Part shown: positions 22,252 through 31,673 of the stretch, piece after piece | Layout of the letters: every line of letters begins with the position of its first letter | How positions within the stretch are numbered: position 1 is the first letter of the stretch | Origin: CAYTXJ01 sp965613025 | GTDB taxonomy: Bacteria; Desulfobacterota; DSM-4660; Desulfatiglandales; JALVMZ01 | Direction: 5' to 3' | Length of the DNA stretch: 34,286 bases | NCBI GenBank assembly: GCA_965613025.1 | Contig: CBFDUE010000016.1 | Span: forward strand, 1-34,286 | Notes under the pieces: generated by a model | What the model saw: the letters and a program-made list of their open reading frames with translations, nothing else | What the model was told of the DNA's origin: nothing | Databases searched by the model: none | Made by a program: the position numbers and the translations under genes

Positions 22252-24626
22252 GACAGGATAACTATACTGCATCTGATATTAAGGTATTAAAGGGTCTGGA
22301 TGCTGTAAGAAGAAGACCTGCAATGTATATCGGAAACACAGGGGTGGAAGGGCTTCATCATCTGGTATATGAAGTGGTTGACAATAGCGTGGACGAGGCC
22401 CTTGCAGGATATTGTGATAGGGTTGAGATAGAGATCTATCAGGATGGAAGTATAAGGATAACCGATAATGGCAGAGGTATTCCTGTTGATATTCATAAAA
22501 CAGAAAAGGTTTCAGCTCTGGAAGTGGTAATGACACGGCTCCATGCAGGAGGTAAATTTGACAATAAGATATATAAGGTTGCAGGCGGGCTTCATGGAGT
22601 GGGAGTATCTGTTGTAAATGCCCTTTCAGAATTTTTAGAAGCAGAGGTCTATAGAGATGGAAAGATCTATTTTCAAAGATATGAAAGGGGGGTTCCTGTA
22701 AATAAAGTAAAGATAAAAGGAGAGACCAATAAAAGAGGAACAAGTATAAGGTTTCTTCCAGACAGAAGCATATTTGATACCATCGAATTTGATTTTGATA
22801 TCATATCAAGAAGAATGAGAGAGCTTGCATATCTTACCCGCTCACTCCGTATCAGTATTAATGATAGAAGAATTGGTAAAAAGAGGGAATTTTTCTATGA
22901 AGGGGGAATTGTATCATTTGTAGAAGATCTAAACAGAAATAAGGAGGTTATTCATCCCAAGCCCATATACATTAATGGTAAAAGGGATAGCATAATTATT
23001 GAGGTTGCTATACAATACAATAGCTCATATAAAGAGACACTACTTACCTTTGCAAATAATATAAATACAAAAGAAGGAGGAACTCACCTTATAGGGTTTA
23101 AATCTGCACTCACCAGAAGCATAAATAACTACCTTCAAAATACCAATCAGTTTAAGAATTTTAAATATAGACTTGCCGGAGATGATGTCCGTGAAGGACT
23201 TACCGCGATAATAAGTGTAAAGATTCCTAACCCGCAATTTGAAGGTCAGACAAAGACAAAGCTGGGAAACAGCGAAGTTAAAGGAATGGTAGAGACATTG
23301 GTAAATGAAGGGCTTGGAAGATATTTTGAAGAAAACCCCACAGTTGCGCGAGCCATATTGGAAAAGGTTATGGAGGCAGCAAGAGCAAGGGAGGCTGCCA
23401 GAAGGGCAAAAGAGCTTGCAAGAAAAAAAGGGCTTATATCTGACCATTCGCTTCCCGGAAAGCTTGCAGACTGTCAAGAAAAGGATCCTTCAAAGTGTGA
23501 GATATTCATTGTAGAGGGAGATTCAGCAGGAGGATCTGCAAAACAGGGAAGGGACAGACGCACTCAGGCAATCCTACCCATCAAGGGAAAGATACTAAAT
23601 GTGGAAAAGGCTCGCTTTGATAAGATGTTATCCAATGAGGAGATAAGGACCATTATATCAGCCCTTGGAACTGGAATTGGAGATGATGAGTTCAACATTA
23701 AATCCCTCAGATATAATAAGGTGATAATCATGACAGATGCAGATGTGGACGGATCTCATATTAGGACTCTGCTTTTGACCTTCTTCTTCAGGCAGATGAG
23801 GCCACTTATTGAAAATGGTCATCTCTATGTGGCACAGCCTCCGCTCTATAGAATACAGGAAGGAAAAGTGGAAAGATATCTAAAAGATGATGAAGAGCTA
23901 AATAGATTTCTTATAGATAGGATCGGAGAGAAAGAAAATATTATGCTTAATGATGGAAGAGAGATAAGAGGGGATGAACTAAAGAGATTTATAAAAAATC
24001 TAATAACAATAAAAGAAAATAAGGAGGCACTTTTAAAGAAGGGATATCCACAGATATTGATCCAAAAGATAGTATCAGCTGATATTAAATCTAAGGATGA
24101 TTTTAAAGACAGAAATACCATTGATATGCTTATAGAGAAGCTTCAGAATGAAGGGATAGAGGTAGAGCAGATAAGCAGAGATGAAAGTGATGGATATTAT
24201 ACATTTGAACTGATGCTAAGAGATGGGGAGAGAGTTAAAATTGATCAGGAATTTATCCTTTCAAAAGAGCTTGGAAAGATCCTGAATGCAAAGGCAGACT
24301 TAAGCCAATATAATAAAGGCCCTTTCATTCTTAGGCGTCAAGAGAATGTAAAGGCCTACAAAGATTATGAAAGCCTCTTAGAAGATATTTTGAATATTTC
24401 AAAAAAGGGAATTACCATTCAGAGATATAAAGGGCTGGGTGAGATGAATCCGGAGCAGCTATGGAAGACAACAATGGATCCTGAAAAGAGGAGGCTTTTA
24501 AAGATAAAGATAGAGGATTTTTTAGAGGCAGATGGTATCTTTTCCATATTAATGGGAGATAAGGTGGATGCAAGGCGACAGTTCATACAGGAAAATGCTC
24601 TTGAGGTAAAGGAACTTGACATATAA
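22248..24626 (+). CDS. gyrB: DNA gyrase subunit B
   Basis: ATPase and Toprim subunit of gyrase. Seen: GHKL blocks EVVDNSVDEALAGYC, ITDNGRGIPVDIHKTE and GGLHGVGVSVVNALS; Toprim motifs FIVEGDSAGGSAKQGRD and MTDADVDGSHIRTLL; the end block ITIQRYKGLGEMNPEQLW. At 792 aa it contains an insertion of roughly 150-170 residues after the Toprim DxD motif (from about residue 545), as in Proteobacteria-type GyrB and unlike the roughly 640-residue Firmicutes form, a useful lineage clue. Cotranscribed with dnaN and gyrA. Confidence 0.97.
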   Translation: MRQDNYTASDIKVLKGLDAVRRRPAMYIGNTGVEGLHHLVYEVVDNSVDEALAGYCDRVEIEIYQDGSIRITDNGRGIPVDIHKTEKVSALEVVMTRLHAGGKFDNKIYKVAGGLHGVGVSVVNALSEFLEAEVYRDGKIYFQRYERGVPVNKVKIKGETNKRGTSIRFLPDRSIFDTIEFDFDIISRRMRELAYLTRSLRISINDRRIGKKREFFYEGGIVSFVEDLNRNKEVIHPKPIYINGKRDSIIIEVAIQYNSSYKETLLTFANNINTKEGGTHLIGFKSALTRSINNYLQNTNQFKNFKYRLAGDDVREGLTAIISVKIPNPQFEGQTKTKLGNSEVKGMVETLVNEGLGRYFEENPTVARAILEKVMEAARAREAARRAKELARKKGLISDHSLPGKLADCQEKDPSKCEIFIVEGDSAGGSAKQGRDRRTQAILPIKGKILNVEKARFDKMLSNEEIRTIISALGTGIGDDEFNIKSLRYNKVIIMTDADVDGSHIRTLLLTFFFRQMRPLIENGHLYVAQPPLYRIQEGKVERYLKDDEELNRFLIDRIGEKENIMLNDGREIRGDELKRFIKNLITIKENKEALLKKGYPQILIQKIVSADIKSKDDFKDRNTIDMLIEKLQNEGIEVEQISRDESDGYYTFELMLRDGERVKIDQEFILSKELGKILNAKADLSQYNKGPFILRRQENVKAYKDYESLLEDILNISKKGITIQRYKGLGEMNPEQLWKTTMDPEKRRLLKIKIEDFLEADGIFSILMGDKVDARRQFIQENALEVKELDI

Positions 24627-24700
24627 CCTTAAAATATCCTCTACTTACCCCCTATTATATACTTTTTATCCCTCACTTAATGAAAGGAGAGATATAGGGA

Positions 24701-27124
24701 ATGGCTGAAACGGTCTTATTAGAATCTGTAAATATTGAAGATGAGATGAAGAGGTCATATCTGGAATATTCCATGAGTGTAATTGTAGGAAGAGCACTAC
24801 CTGATATCAGAGATGGACTTAAACCGGTGCACAGACGGGTGCTATATGGGATGTATGAACTTAAGAATTTTTATAATCGTCCTTATAAAAAATCAGCAAG
24901 GGTGGTGGGAGATGTCATAGGTAAATATCACCCCCATGGAGATGCAGCGGTATATGATACCATTGTGAGAATGGCACAGGACTTTTCCATGCGATATCCT
25001 CTGGTAGATGGACAGGGGAATTTTGGATCCATAGATGGAGACCCCCCTGCTGCCATGCGATACACAGAAGTCAGAATGACAAGGCTTGCCGAAGAGTTTA
25101 TGAAAGATATTGAAAAGGAAACAGTTGAGTTCAATCCTAACTATGATGGAACCCTCACGGAGCCTTCCATACTTCCTACTCCTATTCCTAACCTTCTTAT
25201 AAATGGAAGCTCAGGCATAGCTGTGGGCATGGCAACAAATATTCCCCCTCATAATTTAAAGGAGGTATGTAAGGCCGTAATCAGCTTAATTGATAATCCT
25301 TCTATAGGAATTGAAGAACTGATGGATGTGGTAAAAGGGCCTGATTTTCCCACCGCAGGCTTTATCATGGGAAGACAGGGCATCTTAGAGGCATATAGGA
25401 ATGGGAGAGGTCTTATAAAGGTTAGGGCAAGGGCATTTGTAGAGTCCCCTAAGAGAGGAAGGGAAAGGATAGTTATTACTGAAATCCCCTATCAGGTAAA
25501 TAAGCGTAAGCTAATTGAAAGGATTGCAGAACTTATAAGAGATAAGAAGATTGAAGATGTAAGAGAGATAAGGGATGAAACCGATAGAGATGGCTTGAGA
25601 GTGGTATTGGAGCTTACTTCTGATGCCAATCCCCATGTAATCCTAAATAGACTCTATAAATACAGCCAGCTGGAGGTCAGCTTTGGAATTATATTCCTTG
25701 CAATTGTAAATGGAAGACCTAAGGTTCTGGGATTAAAGGAGATCCTGACAGAGTTTATTGAACACAGAAAGGATATAATACGAAGAAGAACAGAATTTGA
25801 TCTCAGGAAGGCAGAAGAGCGGGCACACATACTGGAAGGTTTTAAAAAGGCCTTAGAGAGGCTGGATGAGGTAATTGAACTCATCCGATCTTCTACTGAT
25901 CCAAAAGAGGCAAAGCTAAGGCTTATGGAAGAGCTTGAGATAACAGATATCCAGGCACAGGCCATATTGGATCTTAGGCTACAGAGGCTTACTGCCCTTG
26001 AAAGGGATAAGATTGAAAGGGAGTATTTAGATATCCTAAAAGATATAAATAGGTTTAGGGAGATCCTTTCAAATCCACACCTTGTCCTTCAGATAATTAA
26101 GGATGAAACAAAAGAGATAATGGAAAGATATGGGGATGAAAGAAGAACAGAGATCATTGATGAGATAGAGGATATAGATATCAAAGATTTGATAGCACAG
26201 GAGCAGATGGTGGTTACAATAAGTCATAACGGTTATATAAAGAGGAACCCCATAAGTCTTTATCGTGCACAGAGAAGAGGTGGAAAAGGAATTATCGGAG
26301 CTAAGACAGTTAAAGAGGACTTCATTGAGCTTCTATTTGTTGCTTCAACCCATGATATCTTCCTTTTTTTTACCAATCAGGGAAGGATGTATACAAAAAA
26401 GGTATATGAGATTCCTGAAGCAGGAAGAACATCTAAAGGAAAGGCCATCATTAATCTATTAAATCTGAGACAGGGGGAGAAGATTGCCACCACCCTTGCA
26501 ATTAGGGATTTTAAAGAACCCCGATATGTGGTAATGGCCACAAAAAAGGGAATTGTTAAGAGGATGGAGATATCCCTTCTTTCATCCCAAAGTTCTAAAG
26601 GTATCATAGCAATACACATAAATGAAGGAGACGAACTCATAGGAGTTAAAAGCACTGATGGGACCTATGATATATTTCTTACCACCAAATGGGGGAAGTC
26701 CATAAGATTTAGGGAATCCGAGATACGTCCCATGGGAAGGAATGCAAGCGGAAATATAGGTATTCGGATGGAAGGTGATGATGAGGTGGTAGGGATGGAG
26801 GTACTTCAAGAAGGAGCCACTATCTTAATTGTAACAGAGAGTGGTTATGGAAAGAGGACAAAGACCGAGGAATACAGGGTGCAGGCAAGGGGCGGGAAAG
26901 GAATAATTACACTTAGGGTTACAGAGAGAAATGGTCCTGTGGTCTATGCATACCAAGTGGAAGATACGGATAGATTGATGCTAATTACGGATACTGGAAA
27001 GATAATAATGATAAAAGCAAGTGATATTCCGATAATTGGAAGAAACACTCAAGGAGTCAGGCTCATAAATCTTGAGCAAGGTGAAAGGGTAGTGGGAGTT
27101 GCAAAAGTAGTGGAAGAGGAATAG
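24701..27124 (+). CDS. gyrA: DNA gyrase subunit A
   Basis: Breakage-reunion subunit of gyrase, 807 aa. The catalytic tyrosine is Y121 in AAMRYTEVR. The GyrA-box QRRGGKG needed for DNA wrapping lies in YRAQRRGGKGIIGAK, so this is gyrase and not ParC; the six-blade C-terminal pinwheel follows (about 500-800). In the quinolone-determining region, HPHGDAAVYDT has Ala82 where E. coli has Ser83; the Asp87 equivalent is kept. GGAGAGATATAGGG precedes the ATG; gpsA starts three bases after the stop. Confidence 0.97.
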   Translation: MAETVLLESVNIEDEMKRSYLEYSMSVIVGRALPDIRDGLKPVHRRVLYGMYELKNFYNRPYKKSARVVGDVIGKYHPHGDAAVYDTIVRMAQDFSMRYPLVDGQGNFGSIDGDPPAAMRYTEVRMTRLAEEFMKDIEKETVEFNPNYDGTLTEPSILPTPIPNLLINGSSGIAVGMATNIPPHNLKEVCKAVISLIDNPSIGIEELMDVVKGPDFPTAGFIMGRQGILEAYRNGRGLIKVRARAFVESPKRGRERIVITEIPYQVNKRKLIERIAELIRDKKIEDVREIRDETDRDGLRVVLELTSDANPHVILNRLYKYSQLEVSFGIIFLAIVNGRPKVLGLKEILTEFIEHRKDIIRRRTEFDLRKAEERAHILEGFKKALERLDEVIELIRSSTDPKEAKLRLMEELEITDIQAQAILDLRLQRLTALERDKIEREYLDILKDINRFREILSNPHLVLQIIKDETKEIMERYGDERRTEIIDEIEDIDIKDLIAQEQMVVTISHNGYIKRNPISLYRAQRRGGKGIIGAKTVKEDFIELLFVASTHDIFLFFTNQGRMYTKKVYEIPEAGRTSKGKAIINLLNLRQGEKIATTLAIRDFKEPRYVVMATKKGIVKRMEISLLSSQSSKGIIAIHINEGDELIGVKSTDGTYDIFLTTKWGKSIRFRESEIRPMGRNASGNIGIRMEGDDEVVGMEVLQEGATILIVTESGYGKRTKTEEYRVQARGGKGIITLRVTERNGPVVYAYQVEDTDRLMLITDTGKIIMIKASDIPIIGRNTQGVRLINLEQGERVVGVAKVVEEE

Positions 27125-27127
27125 GCA

Positions 27128-28141
27128 ATGAATACAGAAAGAGTGGCAGTAATAGGTGCCGGAAGTTGGGGAACGGCACTATCCAATCTCTTAGCTCAAA
27201 AGGGCATCGGAGTGGATCTTTGGGTAAGGGAAGAGGAGGTCTTCAACAGCATAAAGACAAAGAGAGAGAATAGCAGGTTCTTGCCAGGTGTAAGGATTGC
27301 AGATGGTATAAGGCCCTTTTTAGAAATTGGAGAAGTGGTATATCAAAAAGACATAGTTGTTATTGTGGTTCCATCCCATGCATTTAGGGAGACCCTACAG
27401 AGGCTTATGCCACATCTTAAAGAAGGAGTCTTCATTGTCTCTGCCACAAAGGGAATAGAGAATCAGACGCTTATGACCATGCAAAGGGTTGCAGAAGATG
27501 TATTAAGAGGAAGACTGGATTATGGCTATGCGGTTATAACAGGCCCCAGCTTTGCAAAAGAGGTCTGCCAAAAATTGCCTACTGCTGTTACTATTGCCTG
27601 CGGTGATCTGCAAGCAGCCCGCACTCTTCAGCGTCTATTTTACACGGAATACTTCAGGGTATATATAAATGATGATGTAATAGGATCTGAAATAGGGGGT
27701 GCACTTAAAAATGTCATTGCAATTGCCTCCGGTGCATCAGATGCCTTGGGTTTTGGGCACAATGCAAGAGCAGCACTTATAACCAGAGGACTTGCTGAGA
27801 TTACAAGGCTTGGGGTTGCGATGGGTGCAAAACCCTTGACTTTTTCAGGACTTGCTGGGCTTGGAGATCTGGTGCTTACCTGTACCAGCAAATTGAGTCG
27901 TAACAGAACAGTGGGTTTTAAGATAGGAAAAGGCAGGAAGCTTTCTGAAATACTTTCAGAGATGGATATGGTGGCTGAAGGAGTAAAGACTACAGAGAGT
28001 GCCTATGGGCTTTCTTTAAAGATGAAGGTTGAAATGCCCATTACCAAAGAGGTATATGGGATCTTATATGAAGATAATGAACCAAGGGATGCGGTTTCAA
28101 GATTAATGGGACGGGAACTAAAAGAGGAGATATGGTCTTAG
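27128..28141 (+). CDS. gpsA: glycerol-3-phosphate dehydrogenase [NAD(P)+]
   Basis: Reduces dihydroxyacetone phosphate to sn-glycerol 3-phosphate for ester-type phospholipid synthesis. Seen: Rossmann motif VIGAGSWGTALSNLLAQKG (8-26), VSATKGIE (about 114-121), TGPSFAKEV, the catalytic-lysine region EIGGALKNVIAIASG, and SGLAGLGDLVLTCTSKLSRN. Length 337 aa is typical. It follows gyrA by three bases and precedes the por genes by 21, so it links the replication genes and the pyruvate-metabolism genes in one plus-strand run. Confidence 0.96.
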   Translation: MNTERVAVIGAGSWGTALSNLLAQKGIGVDLWVREEEVFNSIKTKRENSRFLPGVRIADGIRPFLEIGEVVYQKDIVVIVVPSHAFRETLQRLMPHLKEGVFIVSATKGIENQTLMTMQRVAEDVLRGRLDYGYAVITGPSFAKEVCQKLPTAVTIACGDLQAARTLQRLFYTEYFRVYINDDVIGSEIGGALKNVIAIASGASDALGFGHNARAALITRGLAEITRLGVAMGAKPLTFSGLAGLGDLVLTCTSKLSRNRTVGFKIGKGRKLSEILSEMDMVAEGVKTTESAYGLSLKMKVEMPITKEVYGILYEDNEPRDAVSRLMGRELKEEIWS

Positions 28142-28162
28142 CTTAGTTGAGGAAAGGATAAG

Positions 28163-28720
28163 ATGATAGAGATAAGATTTCATGGAAGGGGAGGGCAAGG
28201 AGCAGTGGTGGGTTCAGAGACCCTTGCCCATGCCTTCTTTATTGAAGGGAAATATGTTCAGGCATTTCCTGCATTTGGTTTAGAGAGAAGGGGGGCACCG
28301 GTAGTTTCATTCTGCAGGGTAGATGATAGCCCCATTAATCTGAGAACCCAGATATATAGCCCAGATCATATAGTGGTATTAGATTCCTCTCTTCTTGACA
28401 CCATAGATGTTACCCATGGGCTAAAAAGGGGTGGGGTGATACTGATTAATGGAAAGAAAAGCCCTTCACAATACAGGGAAAGGATCAAAGGAGATTTTGA
28501 GATATGGTCTGTGGATGCATCTTCCATTGCGCTTCGCTATGGTCTTGGCTCATCTTCAAATCCCATAGTAAATACCGCCATATTGGGAGCCTTTTCAAAA
28601 GCTACAGGTATTGTGCGGATTGAATCCGTGGAAGAGGCTATAATTGAGTATGTGCCCGTAAAGAAAGAGGAAAACAGAAAGGCCGCAAGAGAGGCCTATG
28701 AAAAGGTGCAAAAGGTATGA
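28163..28720 (+). CDS. porG: 2-oxoacid (pyruvate):ferredoxin oxidoreductase gamma subunit
   Basis: Gamma subunit of the four-subunit pyruvate:ferredoxin oxidoreductase, contributing to the CoA-binding part. 185 aa with the family start [20 protein letters not shown], the motif [16 protein letters not shown], and VVLDSSLL. First of four por genes. AGGAAAGGAT precedes the ATG. With the acs genes close by, the enzyme probably runs as a pyruvate synthase, carboxylating acetyl-CoA. Confidence 0.92.
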
Positions 28721-28732
28721 GGAGTTAAGAGG

Positions 28733-30502
28733 ATGATTAAGAGCTGGAAAGATTTTCCCCTTATGAATGTCTCCTTAGGAGATATGCTCCATAATAAGAC
28801 AGGGAGCTGGCGGTATCTTAGACCCATATATGAGGATAAGGTGCCACCCTGTCAGAACGCTTGTCCCATTGCAAATGATATAGAAGGCTGGATAAGATTG
28901 ATACAGAAAAGGGACTACCATAGGGCATATAAACATCTAAGATGGGAGCAGCCCTTTCCTTCAATCTTGGGAAGGGTATGTTTTAGCTTTTGCCAGGGGG
29001 CATGCAATAGATCCAATTTAGATGAAGAGATACAGATAAGGGAGCTTGAAAGATTCCTTGGAGATATGTATTCTGCCTCAGATTTTCCTTTGCAGATTCC
29101 AACATATAATGGAAGCTCTTTAGCTATAGTGGGTTCAGGGCCTGCGGGGATGGCAGCCGCCTATTTTTCAAGACTTTTAGGATTTAAGGTAACTATATTT
29201 GAGGCACAGAGATACTTAGGCGGCATTCTTAAAGTAGGTATTCCAGAATATCGCCTTCCAAAGAAGCTGGTAGATGCTGAATTTGACCTATTAAAAAAGA
29301 TGGGTGTGGAATTAAGGCCAGGAATTGGTCTTGGAAGAGATATAAGTCTCTATGAATTATCAAAAGAATTTGACTATATCTTTTTGGCATTGGGAGCACA
29401 CAAAAGTAGGTCCTTGAATATGGAAAATATATCCAATAGCCCTCATATTATGGATGGGCTATCCTTTTTAAAGAAGGTAGCAACAGCTCAAGAGCTAAAC
29501 ATTGGAAGAAAGGTAGTCATAATTGGGGGAGGAAATACGGCAATTGATGCAGCAAGGAGTGCGATTCGTTTGGGTGCAGATGTTACCATAATATACAGAA
29601 GATCAGAGAAGGATATGCCTGCACATCCAGAGGAGATAAGAGAGGCAAAGGAGGAGGGAGTAAGGTTTATATTTCTTGCCATGCCTGAGAAGGTAAAATT
29701 TAAAAAGAATGGAGCAATTGAAAGGCTTTTATGTTGTGAGATGCTTTTAGGCCCGGTAGATGAAACGGGAAGGCAAAGCCCCATTAAAAAAGAGGGAGCA
29801 CTTTTTGAAGTGGAGACAGATACAATAATTATTGCAATTGGGGAAGAGACTGAGCTTAGCGCTTTAGAAGATATCTTAAGCATTGAAGATGGGGTCATAA
29901 AGGTAAAAGATGATATGAAGGTGATAATTAAAAGGGAATTGGATGCAGAGATCTTCGCCGGTGGTGATGTAATAGGCTGGCCCAGAACCGTTGCCCATGC
30001 CATCTCTTCTGGAAAGAGGGCCGCAATTTCCATTGACTGCCACAGACGTGATATCCCCTTTTCAGAGGTGCTTAAAGGGATATCAATAGGAGATGGTCTG
30101 GGAGTGAGTTTTATGGAATATAAGGGAATTGAGCCACTTACCCCTGTAAATAAAAATAGAAGTCTGGTAGTAGATTCATCCCAAATTGTATATGAATATT
30201 TTAAAAGAGCTCCTTCCATAAAGATAGAAAATAGGGCGCCAATGGAGCGTAAAAAAGACTTTTTACCCATCAAAGCCACCTTTTCAGAAGATGAGGCCTT
30301 AGCAGAGTCTGAACGCTGTATTCACTGTGGTCGTTGCACAGAATGTGATAACTGCCTCATATTCTGCCCCGATATGTCAGTAAGGGTTAAAGGAGAAGGA
30401 AGATTTGGTTATGAGATTGACTATGACTACTGTAAAGGCTGTGGCCTATGTTTTTCAGAATGCCCCAGAGGGGCAATCAGTATGATCCCTGAGGAGGTAT
30501 AA
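28733..30502 (+). CDS. GltD/NfnB-like flavoprotein fused to PorD-type ferredoxin
   Basis: A 589-residue fusion. Residues 30-110 hold the N-terminal Fe-S domain of glutamate-synthase small subunits (C40, C44, then C83, C87, C91). An FAD site GSGPAG (134-139) and an NAD(P) site IIGGGNTAIDAA (about 263-274) follow, with a second GD motif (FAGGDVIGWPRTVAHAI) near 465. The last 61 residues are a ferredoxin domain: first Cys set C529-C545, second C567, C570, C573, C577. It stands where a plain delta-ferredoxin subunit gene would be, between porG and porA. It probably passes electrons between the Por clusters and NAD(P)H through FAD; whether it does so is inference. Confidence 0.88.
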   Translation: MIKSWKDFPLMNVSLGDMLHNKTGSWRYLRPIYEDKVPPCQNACPIANDIEGWIRLIQKRDYHRAYKHLRWEQPFPSILGRVCFSFCQGACNRSNLDEEIQIRELERFLGDMYSASDFPLQIPTYNGSSLAIVGSGPAGMAAAYFSRLLGFKVTIFEAQRYLGGILKVGIPEYRLPKKLVDAEFDLLKKMGVELRPGIGLGRDISLYELSKEFDYIFLALGAHKSRSLNMENISNSPHIMDGLSFLKKVATAQELNIGRKVVIIGGGNTAIDAARSAIRLGADVTIIYRRSEKDMPAHPEEIREAKEEGVRFIFLAMPEKVKFKKNGAIERLLCCEMLLGPVDETGRQSPIKKEGALFEVETDTIIIAIGEETELSALEDILSIEDGVIKVKDDMKVIIKRELDAEIFAGGDVIGWPRTVAHAISSGKRAAISIDCHRRDIPFSEVLKGISIGDGLGVSFMEYKGIEPLTPVNKNRSLVVDSSQIVYEYFKRAPSIKIENRAPMERKKDFLPIKATFSEDEALAESERCIHCGRCTECDNCLIFCPDMSVRVKGEGRFGYEIDYDYCKGCGLCFSECPRGAISMIPEEV

Positions 30503-31657
30503 TTGAAACAGGTAATTAAAGGAAATATCTCTGTTTCACATGCAGTGAGACTCTGTAGAGTGGGAGTGATTTCAGCATATCCCATCACTCCCCAGACCAC
30601 CATAGTGGAAGAGCTCTCTGAGATGTGTGCAAGAGGGGAGCTAAAGGCAAAATTCATAAAGGTGGAAAGTGAACACTCTGCCATGGCCGCATTGGTGGGA
30701 TCGGCATCAGCAGGGGTGAGATCCTTTACCGCCACAAGCAGCCATGGCCTTTTGCTTATGCATGAGGTGCTTCATTGGGCATGTGGTGCAAGGCTTCCTA
30801 TAGTGCTTGCTAATGTAAATCGGGCGGTGGGACCTGGATGGAACATATGGGCAGATCAGACAGATTCCATATCCCAAAGGGATACAGGCTGGATACAGAT
30901 ATATTGTGAGAGCAACCAGGAGGTGCTGGATAGCATCATCATAGCCTATAGGCTTGCAGAAAAGGTGTTTCTACCTGTTATGGTCATATATGATGCATTC
31001 TTCCTAAGCCATACCTCTGAGATTGTGGATATACCAGAGATTGAAGAGGTAGATGCCTTCCTTCCCCCTTATAACCCTCCCTTCAGGTTGGATATAGAAG
31101 ATCCAAAGATGTTTGGGGGAATGATAGGGCCAGATTACTATTTTGAAGAGAGATACAGAATATTTAGGGATTCCATAAATGCGATTTCAGAGTATGAAAA
31201 GATATGTGATGAATTTTATAAGATCTTTGGAAGATCATATGGGATAGTGGATACATATAAGACAGAGGATGCAGAGCTGATCCTGGTTACAGCAGGAACA
31301 CTTAGCTCAGTGGCAAGGATTGCAACAGAAAGAATGCGAAAGAGAGAGGTGAAGGTAGGTCTTATGAAGCTCAGGATGGCAAGACCCATACCTACCTCAA
31401 AGTGGCGTAAAGTGCTTGGCCATGCTAAAAAAGTGGCAGTTATTGACAGAAACCTAATCGGTGGACTTGGTGGTGGATTTGCAAATGATATTCGCTCTTC
31501 ACTGTATGGGCTGAACCATAGACCAGAGGTTTTTTCAGTGATTGCTGGTCTTGGAGGGAGGGATGTCACACCAGAGGATATGGAAGGGATAATAGATCAG
31601 GTCGTTAAGACTGAAAGGGCAGAAGAGATGCCCATATTTTGGAATCTAAGGGAATAG
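30503..31657 (+). CDS. porA: pyruvate:ferredoxin oxidoreductase alpha subunit
   Basis: Alpha subunit supplying the pyrimidine-binding half of the thiamine diphosphate site and the domain-III interface. 384 aa. Seen: VISAYPITPQTTIVEELSEM (18-37), KVESEHSAMAALVGSASAG, SSHGLLLMHEVLHWA and NVNRAVGPGWNIWADQTDS. The start is TTG, immediately after the stop of the previous gene, with GAGGAGG six bases upstream. Residues in this family vary with substrate (pyruvate, 2-oxoisovalerate); the beta subunit points to pyruvate. Confidence 0.93.
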   Translation: MKQVIKGNISVSHAVRLCRVGVISAYPITPQTTIVEELSEMCARGELKAKFIKVESEHSAMAALVGSASAGVRSFTATSSHGLLLMHEVLHWACGARLPIVLANVNRAVGPGWNIWADQTDSISQRDTGWIQIYCESNQEVLDSIIIAYRLAEKVFLPVMVIYDAFFLSHTSEIVDIPEIEEVDAFLPPYNPPFRLDIEDPKMFGGMIGPDYYFEERYRIFRDSINAISEYEKICDEFYKIFGRSYGIVDTYKTEDAELILVTAGTLSSVARIATERMRKREVKVGLMKLRMARPIPTSKWRKVLGHAKKVAVIDRNLIGGLGGGFANDIRSSLYGLNHRPEVFSVIAGLGGRDVTPEDMEGIIDQVVKTERAEEMPIFWNLRE

Positions 31658-31673
31658 GAGAAGAAAAGATACT

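Noticed and set aside
22279..22743. Minus-strand open frame of about 150 codons inside gyrB
   Set aside because: Antisense to a highly conserved gene, low-complexity composition, no ribosome-binding site.
29488..30279. Minus-strand open frame of 263 codons inside the GltD-ferredoxin gene
   Set aside because: Ser/Ile/Leu-rich shadow of a clear conserved gene on the other strand; no motif recognised.
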